5,571 nucleotides of DNA from Deltaproteobacteria bacterium. Its GTDB lineage: Bacteria; Desulfobacterota; GWC2-55-46. Position 1 is the stretch's first letter. Each line of letters starts with the position of its first letter. Location of the stretch: assembly GCA_030646655.1 (NCBI GenBank), contig JAUSLB010000059.1, positions 1-5,571 on the forward strand, read 5' to 3'. A program made the position numbers and the translations under genes. Below the pieces are notes generated by a model that was not told the DNA's origin, did no database searches, and saw only the letters and a list, made by a program, of their open reading frames with translations. This document shows positions 1-5,571 of the stretch, in pieces.

Positions 1-1379
1 AAATATTTTTTCGCAAGCGACTCGATGGAAGAGGCCTGATCGAGGATCTTATCGAGCTTCTTAGGTATCTTTACAAGCTCCTGTAAAAATCCTACCCCGG
101 CCTCATCCGGTATATTCCCGGACACCCTGCCGAAATAGAGCGCGAGGAGATACAGCGCGGTAAGCTGGGTGGTAAAGGCCTTCGTGGAGGCGACCCCTAT
201 CTCAGGGCCCGCGTGCGTCATGAAAGACCAGTCGGTCTCCCTCGTAAGGCTCGATTCCATCACATTGCAGATGGAGATTGTATAAGCCCCCCTCCTCTTT
301 ACCTCCCTTACCGCCGCGAGCGTATCGGCTGTCTCGCCCGACTGGGAGATCGAAATGACGAGCGTCTTTTTGTCTATAAGAGGGTTCCTGTAGCGGAACT
401 CAGAGGCGAGGTCGACCTCAGAGGGGATTTTAAAGAACTCCTCGAAGAAGAACTTGCCCACAAGCCCCGCGTGCCACGATGTCCCGCACGCCACTATATA
501 TACCCTTTCGATCTCCTTTACGGGGATATTGAACTTATTTAAGAAAATATCGCCTGTATCTTCGGTGATAAGGCCCCTGAAGGTATCGGCTATGGCCCTC
601 GGCTGCTCGTATATCTCTTTCAGCATGAAGTGGCGGTAGCCGCCCTTCTCAGCCATAAGGGGCGACCAGTCGATGAAAGTCGGCGCCCTCTTTACCACAG
701 CCCCCTCAAAATCCGTGATAGTCGTCCCGTCTTTTGTTATCGTCACCATCTCGCCGTCTTTTAAGAATACCGCCTGCCTCGTTATGTCGAGTATGGCGGG
801 GATGTCCGAGGAAAGCATCGCCTCGTGCTTTCCTACGCCCAGGATGAGCGGGCACTCCATGCGCGCGCCGACGATCTTATCGGGCTCGCTCTCGCTTATG
901 GCGGCTAAGGCGTATGTGCCCTTAATGTATTTCATCGCCGCCCGGACAGCCTCTTCAAGGCTTTTTCCCTTTTTTATCTCGCGGCATATGAGGTGGCTTA
1001 AAATCTCGGTATCCGTCTCTGACTTGAACCTCGCCCCTTCCTTAAGTAATTCCTCTTTTAAAGAAAGATAGTTCTCTATTATCCCGTTATGCACCACCGC
1101 CACGCCTCCTTCGAGGTGCGGGTGCGCGTTCTGCTCAGTGGGCCTTCCGTGGGTCGCCCAGCGCGTGTGGCCGATGCCGCAGTTGCCGTCAACGGGCCTC
1201 TTACGGACCTCCTGGACGAGCTTATCGAGCTTTCCCACGCTCCTTCTCAGCTCGACATGGCCGTCCTTTAATACGGCTATCCCTGAAGAGTCGTAGCCCC
1301 TGTACTCAAGCCTCTTAAGGCCGTCCAATAAGACGCCGGATGAGTCTCTTGGCCCGATGTAGCCCACTATCCCGCACAT
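1..1379 (-). CDS. glmS: Glutamine--fructose-6-phosphate aminotransferase (isomerizing), 3'-truncated by window edge
   Basis: GlmS makes glucosamine-6-phosphate from fructose-6-phosphate and glutamine, the first committed step to UDP-GlcNAc, in the cytoplasm. I translated the minus strand from ATG at 1379 and it stays open to base 1: 459 complete codons. The family is about 609 residues, so about 150 C-terminal residues, including the end of the second SIS domain, lie outside the window. The N-terminal class II glutaminase domain (about 1-240) starts MCGIVGY, so Cys2 becomes the nucleophile after Met removal. It also carries EYRGYDSSG (25-33), HTRWATHG (71-78), Asn98-Gly99 and Asp123. The first SIS (sugar isomerase) domain has CGTS (298-301), SQSGET (345-350) and STKAFTTQ (398-405). 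The start is fixed because Cys must follow Met. The gene begins 3 nt after the glmU stop, so the two are almost certainly cotranscribed. No frameshift was seen. Identification is secure; the truncation is only the window edge. Confidence 0.97.
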   Translation of the reverse strand, partial: MCGIVGYIGPRDSSGVLLDGLKRLEYRGYDSSGIAVLKDGHVELRRSVGKLDKLVQEVRKRPVDGNCGIGHTRWATHGRPTEQNAHPHLEGGVAVVHNGIIENYLSLKEELLKEGARFKSETDTEILSHLICREIKKGKSLEEAVRAAMKYIKGTYALAAISESEPDKIVGARMECPLILGVGKHEAMLSSDIPAILDITRQAVFLKDGEMVTITKDGTTITDFEGAVVKRAPTFIDWSPLMAEKGGYRHFMLKEIYEQPRAIADTFRGLITEDTGDIFLNKFNIPVKEIERVYIVACGTSWHAGLVGKFFFEEFFKIPSEVDLASEFRYRNPLIDKKTLVISISQSGETADTLAAVREVKRRGAYTISICNVMESSLTRETDWSFMTHAGPEIGVASTKAFTTQLTALYLLALYFGRVSGNIPDEAGVGFLQELVKIPKKLDKILDQASSIESLAKKY

Positions 1380-1382
1380 ATA

Positions 1383-2765
1383 TTATCCCTTTTTCATCTT
1401 CCGCTTTGACCAGCCCTCTATCACCTTCTCAGGGGCCCTCGTAATCACAAGAGAGCCGGGCAAGACATCCTTTGTTACCGTCGTGCCTGAGCCTACGTAG
1501 GCGTTCTTCCCCACCTTAACAGGCGCCACGAGCTGGGTGTCGCTCCCGATGAACGCGCCGTCCTCGATGATAGTCTGGTATTTCTTAACGCCGTCGTAGT
1601 TGCAGGTTATAGTCCCCGCGCCGATATTCACGCCCGCACCTATTATAGAATCGCCGAGGTACGATAAATGGTTCGCCTTCGAGCCCTTGCCTATGGAGGT
1701 CTTCTTCACCTCTACGAAGTTACCTATACGCGCGCTGTCGCCTATTAAATTGCCCGGCCTCAGGCGCGCGAAAGGCCCTATAGATACGCCCTTTCCTGCC
1801 TTCGTGGATTCCATTATCGTATAGCTCTTAACGGCAGAGCCTTCGCCGATCGACGAGTCGATTATGATCGAGCCCTCTTCTATTACGCACCTCTGGCCTA
1901 CCTCTGTATTTCCGCTTAAGCGCACGCCCGGGTAAATAACCGTATCGAGCCCGACCTTTACTCCGTAGTCTATATAGGTGTTGTCCGGGTCTAATATAGA
2001 GATGCCGCTGAGCATTAAGCCTTCTGAAATCCTCTGGCGCATAAGCTTATTCGCCTTTGCGAGCTCGACCCTGTTATTTATGCCCATGACCTCATACGGG
2101 TCTATGTGGGTGAGGGCCGTGACCTTCCGCCCCTGTTCTACGGCCATCTCCACTATATCAGGAAGGTAATACTCCCCCTGCGCGTTCTTTTTGCCGAGCT
2201 TTTTTATGTTTACTGAAAGGAAGTCATAATCAACGAGGTATATGCCGGCATTCACCTCGTTGATCCTTTTCTGCAAGGGGCCGCAGTCCTTGTCCTCCAC
2301 AATGCGCGCGACCGCGTTATTCTTATCCCTTACGACCCTGCCGTACCCGCTGGGGTTCTCAAGGACAGTTGAGATAAAAGATAAGACCGGGCCCTTTGCG
2401 CCCCCGCGCATCTTTATAAGCGCGGTTACGGTACCTTTGGTTATCAGCGGGACATCGCCGGATAGAATAAGGACATCCCCGCTAAAGCCTTTCAGGTGTT
2501 TTAATGCTATCGATACCGCGTGGCCTGTGCCGAGCTGATCTTCCTGCAGGGCGAAGGTGAGGTTATCGGAAGGGAAAGCGGCCTTGACCGAATCCTTGCC
2601 GAAGCCTACTACTGCTACCACCTTCCGGGCGCCAAGCTCTTTTAAAAGGTTCAGGGGATAGAAGAGCATAGGCTTGCCGGCCACAGGGTGGAGCACCTTG
2701 GGGATTGTAGATTTCATCCTCGTGCCCTTGCCGGCCGCAAGGACGATAGCCGATAGATTCCTCAT
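1383..2765 (-). CDS. glmU: Bifunctional UDP-N-acetylglucosamine diphosphorylase / glucosamine-1-phosphate N-acetyltransferase
   Basis: GlmU acetylates glucosamine-1-phosphate with acetyl-CoA and then joins the product to UTP, giving UDP-GlcNAc. The protein has 460 residues, close to the 456 of E. coli GlmU, so it is full length. The N-terminal nucleotidyltransferase domain (about 1-230) has the glycine-rich loop LAAGKGTRMK (9-18), Lys23, QLGTGHA (77-83), SGDVPL with the metal-binding Asp104, GYGRVV (140-145), EVNAGIY (170-176) and GINNR with the second metal ligand Asn230. The C-terminal left-handed beta-helix (about 250-445) is made of hexapeptide repeats. It has RLRPG with Arg334, VEVKK (351-355), the catalytic base His366 in NHLSYLGD, GAGTITCNYDG (382-392) and SDTQLVAP (408-415). 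The tail ends in basic residues after EGW (450-452), as in the E. coli enzyme. The ATG at 2765 is preceded only by a weak SD (GGA, 5 nt away), but MRNLSAIVLAAG fits the family N-terminus. It is probably the first gene of a glmU-glmS unit. Confidence 0.98.
   Translation of the reverse strand: MRNLSAIVLAAGKGTRMKSTIPKVLHPVAGKPMLFYPLNLLKELGARKVVAVVGFGKDSVKAAFPSDNLTFALQEDQLGTGHAVSIALKHLKGFSGDVLILSGDVPLITKGTVTALIKMRGGAKGPVLSFISTVLENPSGYGRVVRDKNNAVARIVEDKDCGPLQKRINEVNAGIYLVDYDFLSVNIKKLGKKNAQGEYYLPDIVEMAVEQGRKVTALTHIDPYEVMGINNRVELAKANKLMRQRISEGLMLSGISILDPDNTYIDYGVKVGLDTVIYPGVRLSGNTEVGQRCVIEEGSIIIDSSIGEGSAVKSYTIMESTKAGKGVSIGPFARLRPGNLIGDSARIGNFVEVKKTSIGKGSKANHLSYLGDSIIGAGVNIGAGTITCNYDGVKKYQTIIEDGAFIGSDTQLVAPVKVGKNAYVGSGTTVTKDVLPGSLVITRAPEKVIEGWSKRKMKKG
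1386..1391 (-). promoter_or_regulatory. Ribosome binding site of glmS inside the end of glmU
   Basis: On the minus strand AAGGGA lies 6 nt upstream of the glmS ATG, within the last codons of glmU (Lys-Lys-Gly-stop). It is a partial match to the Shine-Dalgarno consensus. With only 3 nt between the two reading frames, ribosomes ending on glmU would sit over the glmS start, which suggests translational coupling. Confidence 0.5.
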
Positions 2766-2773
2766 AATATTCC

Positions 2774-2802
2774 AAGATATATTAACATCTTACTTTCGTC
2801 AA
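2774..2802 (-). promoter_or_regulatory. Candidate sigma-70-type promoter for glmU-glmS
   Basis: On the minus strand TTGACG (2797-2802, five of six to TTGACA) is followed after exactly 17 nt by TATCTT (2774-2779, four of six to TATAAT). The predicted start of transcription is then about 2767, only a couple of bases before the glmU ATG at 2765, so the message would be nearly leaderless. That would agree with the weak Shine-Dalgarno. A minus-strand TAAAAT (2805-2810) is another possible -10, but it has no good -35 element. The position upstream of glmU is expected; the exact hexamers are uncertain. Confidence 0.3.
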
Positions 2803-2813
2803 GGATTTTAGAC

Positions 2814-2822
2814 TGATACAAT
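2814..2822 (+). promoter_or_regulatory. Possible extended -10 element reading into the inverted-repeat element
   Basis: On the plus strand TGATACAAT matches an extended -10 (TGn plus TACAAT, five of six to TATAAT). No convincing -35 hexamer is present, which extended -10 promoters can tolerate. Transcription would begin near 2829 and run through the inverted-repeat element at 2861-3100. A single short match in AT-rich DNA can occur by chance, so this is weak. Confidence 0.15.
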
Positions 2823-2860
2823 AAAGCTCTTCGACCCAAAAATAACGTAAAAACTTATAT

Positions 2861-3100
2861 AAAAAGGCCTAATTGCGCCCTGTGTTTGCTTTTTGGGCAT
2901 AGGACTGGCTCCCTGCACCCTCCTGCCTCCGAATGATCCCGCCGAACTTTCCCCAAATACCCCTTCCGCCCCGCCCGCCCGCTTCTAAAGGCGGGCAGTT
3001 CTTGAACGGCGCCTATTTGCAAAAAAAGCCGCGTTTTAAAGGTGCAGAGCGAGCGGAGCAATACCCCGAGGCGCGCGGCAGCGCGCAAAAAGGCCTTTTT
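2861..3100. repeat. MITE-like inverted-repeat element or structured RNA gene, about 240 bp
   Basis: The block is bounded by imperfect inverted repeats of 22 nt, 2861-2882 and 3079-3100. The outer ten bases (AAAAAGGCCT and its complement) match perfectly and 19 of 22 match overall. Further complementary pairs are nested inside: GCTCC plus CTGCACC (2908-2919) with GGTGCAG (3041-3047) and GGAGC (3055-3059), CAAATA (2954-2959) with TATTTG (3014-3019), and GCCCGC (2977-2982) with GCGGGC (2991-2996). The interior is visibly GC-richer than its flanks. The right end holds the 16-nt palindrome 3086-3101, so AAAAAGGCCT also appears as a direct repeat at 3087-3096. I found no target-site duplication directly outside the inverted repeats and no transposase. 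It could be a non-autonomous mobile element, a dispersed extragenic repeat, or a rod-shaped non-coding RNA. I could not match it to 6S, SRP, RNase P or tmRNA. Confidence 0.55.
2951..2980 (-). other. Potential G-quadruplex sequence
   Basis: Read on the minus strand, 2980 down to 2951 contains five runs of guanines, G3-G3-G4-G4-G4, separated by loops of 1, 1, 5 and 5 nt. This satisfies the common four-run G-quadruplex pattern with one run to spare. The runs are on the same strand as glmU, so they would be in its leader if transcription started upstream. The first run also forms part of the GCCCGC/GCGGGC hairpin (2977-2982 with 2991-2996), so the two structures would compete. Confidence 0.5.
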
Positions 3101-3142
3101 GTAAAGTGCGGCAAGCTACTGTATTAAACCCTAAAAAAGAAT

Positions 3143-3176
3143 AAAAAAAGGCCCCCGTCCTTTTACGGGGGCCTTT
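3143..3176 (-). terminator. Rho-independent terminator of the nrdJ unit
   Basis: A perfect 12-bp stem (3147-3158 with 3165-3176) rich in G:C pairs encloses a 6-nt loop. On the minus strand the right side of the stem runs straight into a tract of seven Ts (3143-3149, the first three inside the stem), followed by another T-rich stretch. It lies 22 bp beyond the stop of the 72-residue gene and so ends the nrdJ unit. On the plus strand no T-run follows the hairpin beyond the three Ts of the stem, so it should work mainly in the minus direction. Confidence 0.92.
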
Positions 3177-3198
3177 GCTGAAAATTTAAAATAAAATT

Positions 3199-3417
3199 CT
3201 AAAGCTTTGATTTCCGCTCAAGGGATAGCCTGCCTTCGGGCGAGCGCTCGAACTCGAAAGCGTCCCTGTGCCTCTCTATCAGAGTCTGGCCCTTAAGCCC
3301 GAGGGCCGTAGAGCGGCAGAAGGGGCACTTCAAGACCCTCCCGTGCGGCATCTCGCGGAAGTTATCCCTGAAGTACAGCCCGCACCCGTGGCATTCGATG
3401 TCTATCTCAATATCCAT
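3199..3417 (-). CDS. Small zinc-ribbon protein of unknown function, downstream of nrdJ
   Basis: This 72-residue soluble protein has two CxxC knuckles, Cys9-x2-Cys12 (CHGC) and Cys31-x2-Cys34 (CPFC), 18 residues apart, the spacing of a zinc ribbon. The N-terminus is acidic and forms a likely beta strand (MDIEIDIE). The part after the ribbon (45-72) is highly charged with no motif I recognise. There is no signal peptide or membrane segment. It starts 9 nt after the nrdJ stop, has a good Shine-Dalgarno, and is followed by a terminator, so it is the last gene of a two-gene (or longer) unit. It is not NrdR, which has an N-terminal zinc ribbon followed by an ATP-cone and is about 150 residues long. 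I do not recognise the family. A role beside NrdJ, such as metal or redox handling, is only a guess from position. Confidence 0.8.
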   Translation of the reverse strand: MDIEIDIECHGCGLYFRDNFREMPHGRVLKCPFCRSTALGLKGQTLIERHRDAFEFERSPEGRLSLERKSKL

Positions 3418-3424
3418 CAGTCTG

Positions 3425-3428
3425 CCTT
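3425..3428 (-). promoter_or_regulatory. Ribosome binding site of the zinc-ribbon gene, overlapping the nrdJ stop
   Basis: On the minus strand the nrdJ stop TAA is followed by GG, giving AAGG with 7 nt before the ATG at 3417. The Shine-Dalgarno thus shares bases with the upstream stop codon. This supports the chosen start and suggests coupled translation of the two genes. Confidence 0.6.
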
Positions 3429-5571
3429 AGCCGCATTCGCTGTAGCCGCATCCCCTGCACACAAGGCATCCGTCAGCGTGCTCGACGGTCCCGCCGCAGT
3501 CCGGGCAGGCCCCGCGCTTCAGTAACTCCGGGGCGAGAGTGAAATCGAGCTTTGAAGCGCCCATGCCCCTGTCCAGGCCCCCGGCCATCCTTCCGAGCGA
3601 CAACAGACCGCCTGTATTCCTCTTTAGCCCCAGATACCAGTCCATGGCCTTGGCCATGGCGTCAGAACATGAAGTGACTTTAGTCCCGCCGTAGCCTACC
3701 GGCAGATGGCAGCTTATGCCGCGCATCTGCTTTACTATCTCCTGAGCCTCTATGCCGCTCCTCAGGGCCAGAGAGGTCATCCTGCCCATGGCCTCGCACT
3801 GGGAGGCGACGCACCCGCCTGCCTTGCCTATCTGGGTGAATATCTCTATGGGACGACCCTCCTCGTCCTCGTTGATGGTGACGTAGAGGTTCCCGCAGCC
3901 TGTCTTCATCTTCCTTGTGACCCCGAACGCGACCTCGCCCCTTACCTTCGGCTTCGGGGAGGCATAAACCGCAGGCTCGGGCGTCACGGCCTCCGCGGTC
4001 TTTGCCGCAGGCTTCTCGCTCCCTTTGGTTAAGACCTGAACCTCGCGGGAGCCGTCCCTATAGACAGTTACCCCCTTGCACCTGAGCTTGTATGCAAGCA
4101 GATATACCTCGGCTACATCCTCGACAGTCGCCTCGTTAGGGAAGTTCACGGTCTTGCTTACGGCGTTGTCGGTATACTTCTGGAAGGCCGCCTGCATCCT
4201 TATGTGCCAATCGGGGTTGATGTCGTGGGCCGTTACGAAAATCCTCTTCACATCCTCCGGTATGCCGTCAATCCCGTGGAGCGTGCCCTTAGCCGCGACC
4301 TCTTTCATTATCTCGGGGCTGTCGAACCCCCTGTCCTTCGCTATCTCATCAAAAAGAGGGTTTACATCCAACAGCTCTGTGCCTTCCATCACGTTCCGGG
4401 TAAAGGCGAGGGCAAAGAGCGGCTCTATGCCTGAAGAACAGCCCGATATTATCGAGATGGTGCCTGTCGGGGCTATGGTCGTAACCGTAGCGTTCCTTAA
4501 GCCCTTCAGTCTTCCGTCATATATGGAGCCTCTGAAGTTCGGGAAAGACCCTCTCTCCGTCGCCAGCTCAATCGACGCCTTCCTCCCCTTGTCCTGTATG
4601 AACTCCATTATCCTTTCAGCCGTCTCTATCCCCTCTTCGGAGTTGTAAGGGATATTGAGCCTTATGAGCATGTCCGCGAAGCCCATTACGCCGAGCCCGA
4701 TCTTCCTGTTGCTCTTTGTCACCTTCTCTATCTGCTGGATCGGGTACTTGTTCATCTCGATCACGTTGTCGAGGAAGTGGACGGCCTTATTTACGGTCTC
4801 TTCGAGCTTTGCCCAGTCGAACTCATGGCCCCCCTGCCCGTTCCCGTCAGCCTTCCTCGTTATCATCCTGCTTAAATTTATCGAGCCTAAGTTGCAGGAC
4901 TCATAGGGAAGCAGAGGCTGCTCGCCGCAAGGGTTGGTGGATTCTATCGGACCTACGCGCGGAGTGGGGTTGTCGGAGTTCATCTGGTCTATGAAGATCA
5001 CTCCCGGGTCTCCGTTCTTCCACGCCATCTGGACGATCTTATCGAAGACCTCCCTCGACCTCATCTTCGCTACAGGCCTGTTCGTCCTCGGGTTTATGAT
5101 GTCGTAATCGTTGTCAGCCTCGACAGCCTTCATGAAGTCCTCGGTAAGGCTCACGGAGATGTTAAAGTTGTTGAGCCTGTTGTTCTCCTCCTTGCAGACG
5201 ATAAAGTTCATTATGTCCGGATGATCGACCCTCAGTATCCCCATGTTCGCGCCCCTGCGCGTCCCGCCCTGCTTAATGGCCTCTGTGGCGCTGTCGAATA
5301 CCGTCATGAAAGAAATGGGGCCTGAGGAGATCCCTGAGGTGGAGCCGACCGCGTCTCCCGAGGGCCTAAGCCTTGAGAAGGAAAACCCCGTGCCGCCGCC
5401 GGATTTATGGATAAGGGCGGTATGCTTTACCGCCTCGAATATCGAGTCCATCGAGTCCTCGACTGGCAAGACAAAACAGGCCGACAGCTGCTGCAATTCC
5501 CTCCCGGCGTTCATGAGGGTAGGCGAGTTCGGCATGAAATCGAGGGATGTCATCATCTCGTAGAACTCCTC
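3427..5571 (-). CDS. nrdJ: Adenosylcobalamin-dependent (class II) ribonucleoside-diphosphate reductase, 5'-truncated by window edge
   Basis: NrdJ reduces ribonucleotides to deoxyribonucleotides with a thiyl radical generated from coenzyme B12, without needing oxygen. The frame is open to base 5571 (714 codons visible). The Met at 5556 is internal, since EEFYE precedes it and the family has about 100 residues before FMPNSP. Numbering from that Met, the active site is Asn208-Pro-Cys210-Gly-Glu212. The redox pair is Cys27 (ACFVLP) and Cys221 (SCNLGS). The spacing of Cys210 and Cys221 equals Cys322 and Cys333 of T. maritima NrdJ. Other motifs are GGGTGFSFSRLRPSGD (53-68), GGTRRGANMGI (97-107), GLGVMGFAD (287-295), APTGTIS (362-368) and KGVTVYRDGSR (494-504). 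A Lys/Ala/Pro-rich linker (about 511-540) leads to a TSCPD-type domain (about 545-645). The C-terminal metal-binding tail has six cysteines (684-708, CPDC, then CLVCRGC and the final C), which is typical of class II enzymes. The gene heads into a small zinc-ribbon gene and then a terminator. Confidence 0.97.
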   Translation of the reverse strand, partial: EEFYEMMTSLDFMPNSPTLMNAGRELQQLSACFVLPVEDSMDSIFEAVKHTALIHKSGGGTGFSFSRLRPSGDAVGSTSGISSGPISFMTVFDSATEAIKQGGTRRGANMGILRVDHPDIMNFIVCKEENNRLNNFNISVSLTEDFMKAVEADNDYDIINPRTNRPVAKMRSREVFDKIVQMAWKNGDPGVIFIDQMNSDNPTPRVGPIESTNPCGEQPLLPYESCNLGSINLSRMITRKADGNGQGGHEFDWAKLEETVNKAVHFLDNVIEMNKYPIQQIEKVTKSNRKIGLGVMGFADMLIRLNIPYNSEEGIETAERIMEFIQDKGRKASIELATERGSFPNFRGSIYDGRLKGLRNATVTTIAPTGTISIISGCSSGIEPLFALAFTRNVMEGTELLDVNPLFDEIAKDRGFDSPEIMKEVAAKGTLHGIDGIPEDVKRIFVTAHDINPDWHIRMQAAFQKYTDNAVSKTVNFPNEATVEDVAEVYLLAYKLRCKGVTVYRDGSREVQVLTKGSEKPAAKTAEAVTPEPAVYASPKPKVRGEVAFGVTRKMKTGCGNLYVTINEDEEGRPIEIFTQIGKAGGCVASQCEAMGRMTSLALRSGIEAQEIVKQMRGISCHLPVGYGGTKVTSCSDAMAKAMDWYLGLKRNTGGLLSLGRMAGGLDRGMGASKLDFTLAPELLKRGACPDCGGTVEHADGCLVCRGCGYSECG

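Larger units (their letters stand above)
2766..3198. other. Intergenic region between the nrdJ unit and glmU
   Basis: These 433 bp hold no gene I can support. From high to low coordinates they contain the terminator of the nrdJ unit (3143-3176), an AT-rich spacer, a GC-rich inverted-repeat element (2861-3100), and an AT-rich stretch (2766-2860) where the glmU promoter is expected. Open frames on both strands are short, low in recognisable motifs and have poor initiation signals. They appear to be by-products of the element's GC-rich sequence. Confidence 0.8.

Noticed and set aside
2808..2900. 30-codon minus-strand frame beginning MPKKQTQGA, a possible leader peptide for glmU
   Set aside because: The only upstream purine-rich stretch is imperfect (AGGGAG, 8 nt away). 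The frame starts inside the repeat element and shows no attenuator-like codon run or terminator downstream, so chance is the better explanation.
3020..3079. Possible second minus-strand terminator (GCCGCG 3074-3079, CGCGGC 3028-3033, then seven Ts at 3021-3027)
   Set aside because: The arms are only 6 bp and separated by 40 nt, and other pairings within the element compete. It is too weak to call.
2855..3088. 77-residue minus-strand open frame
   Set aside because: It almost exactly spans the inverted-repeat element, has no recognisable domain, is rich in Arg and Gly from GC-rich DNA, and lacks a convincing Shine-Dalgarno. It is most likely a by-product of the repeat.
2861..3096. Target-site duplication AAAAAGGCCT (2861-2870 and 3087-3096)
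   Set aside because: The second copy is part of a palindrome that is better explained as the right terminal inverted repeat, so the direct repeat does not by itself show a duplication.
2933..3127. 64-residue plus-strand open frame
   Set aside because: It is proline-rich low-complexity translation of the C-rich strand of the element, without initiation signals or a domain.
3427..5556. Taking ATG 5556 as the start of nrdJ
   Set aside because: The frame continues upstream to the window edge with plausible residues, and the family needs about 100 more N-terminal residues.

Overview
All four genes lie on the minus strand, so the order of transcription runs from high to low coordinates: nrdJ (cut off at its 5' end by the right edge) > a 72-residue zinc-ribbon protein > intrinsic terminator > 433-bp intergenic region > glmU > glmS (cut off at its 3' end by the left edge). 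This is ordinary bacterial chromosome. The adenosylcobalamin-dependent (class II) ribonucleotide reductase resembles the Thermotoga maritima type, so the host can make deoxynucleotides without oxygen. Frequent ATA, AGG and TTA codons in a moderately GC-rich genome and a class II reductase fit an uncultured anaerobe, perhaps of the Omnitrophota kind. That placement is a weak impression, not something the sequence proves.

Right part (3199-5571): nrdJ and the small zinc-ribbon gene are 9 nt apart. The small gene's Shine-Dalgarno overlaps the nrdJ stop codon. A 12-bp GC-rich hairpin with a T-tract ends this unit 22 bp after the small gene.

Left part (1-2765): glmU and glmS are 3 nt apart. Their products catalyse steps on either side of phosphoglucosamine mutase (GlmM, not in the window) in UDP-N-acetylglucosamine synthesis, which feeds peptidoglycan and lipopolysaccharide. 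There is no room for a glmS ribozyme in its usual place.

Middle (2766-3198): this is the most unusual part. AT-rich flanks enclose a GC-rich block of about 240 bp (2861-3100) bounded by 22-nt imperfect inverted repeats (19 of 22 matching). Further complementary segments are nested inside it, and it contains a potential G-quadruplex on the minus strand. It looks like a MITE-like or dispersed extragenic element, or a gene for a structured RNA. I do not recognise it as a named family, and no convincing protein is encoded there.
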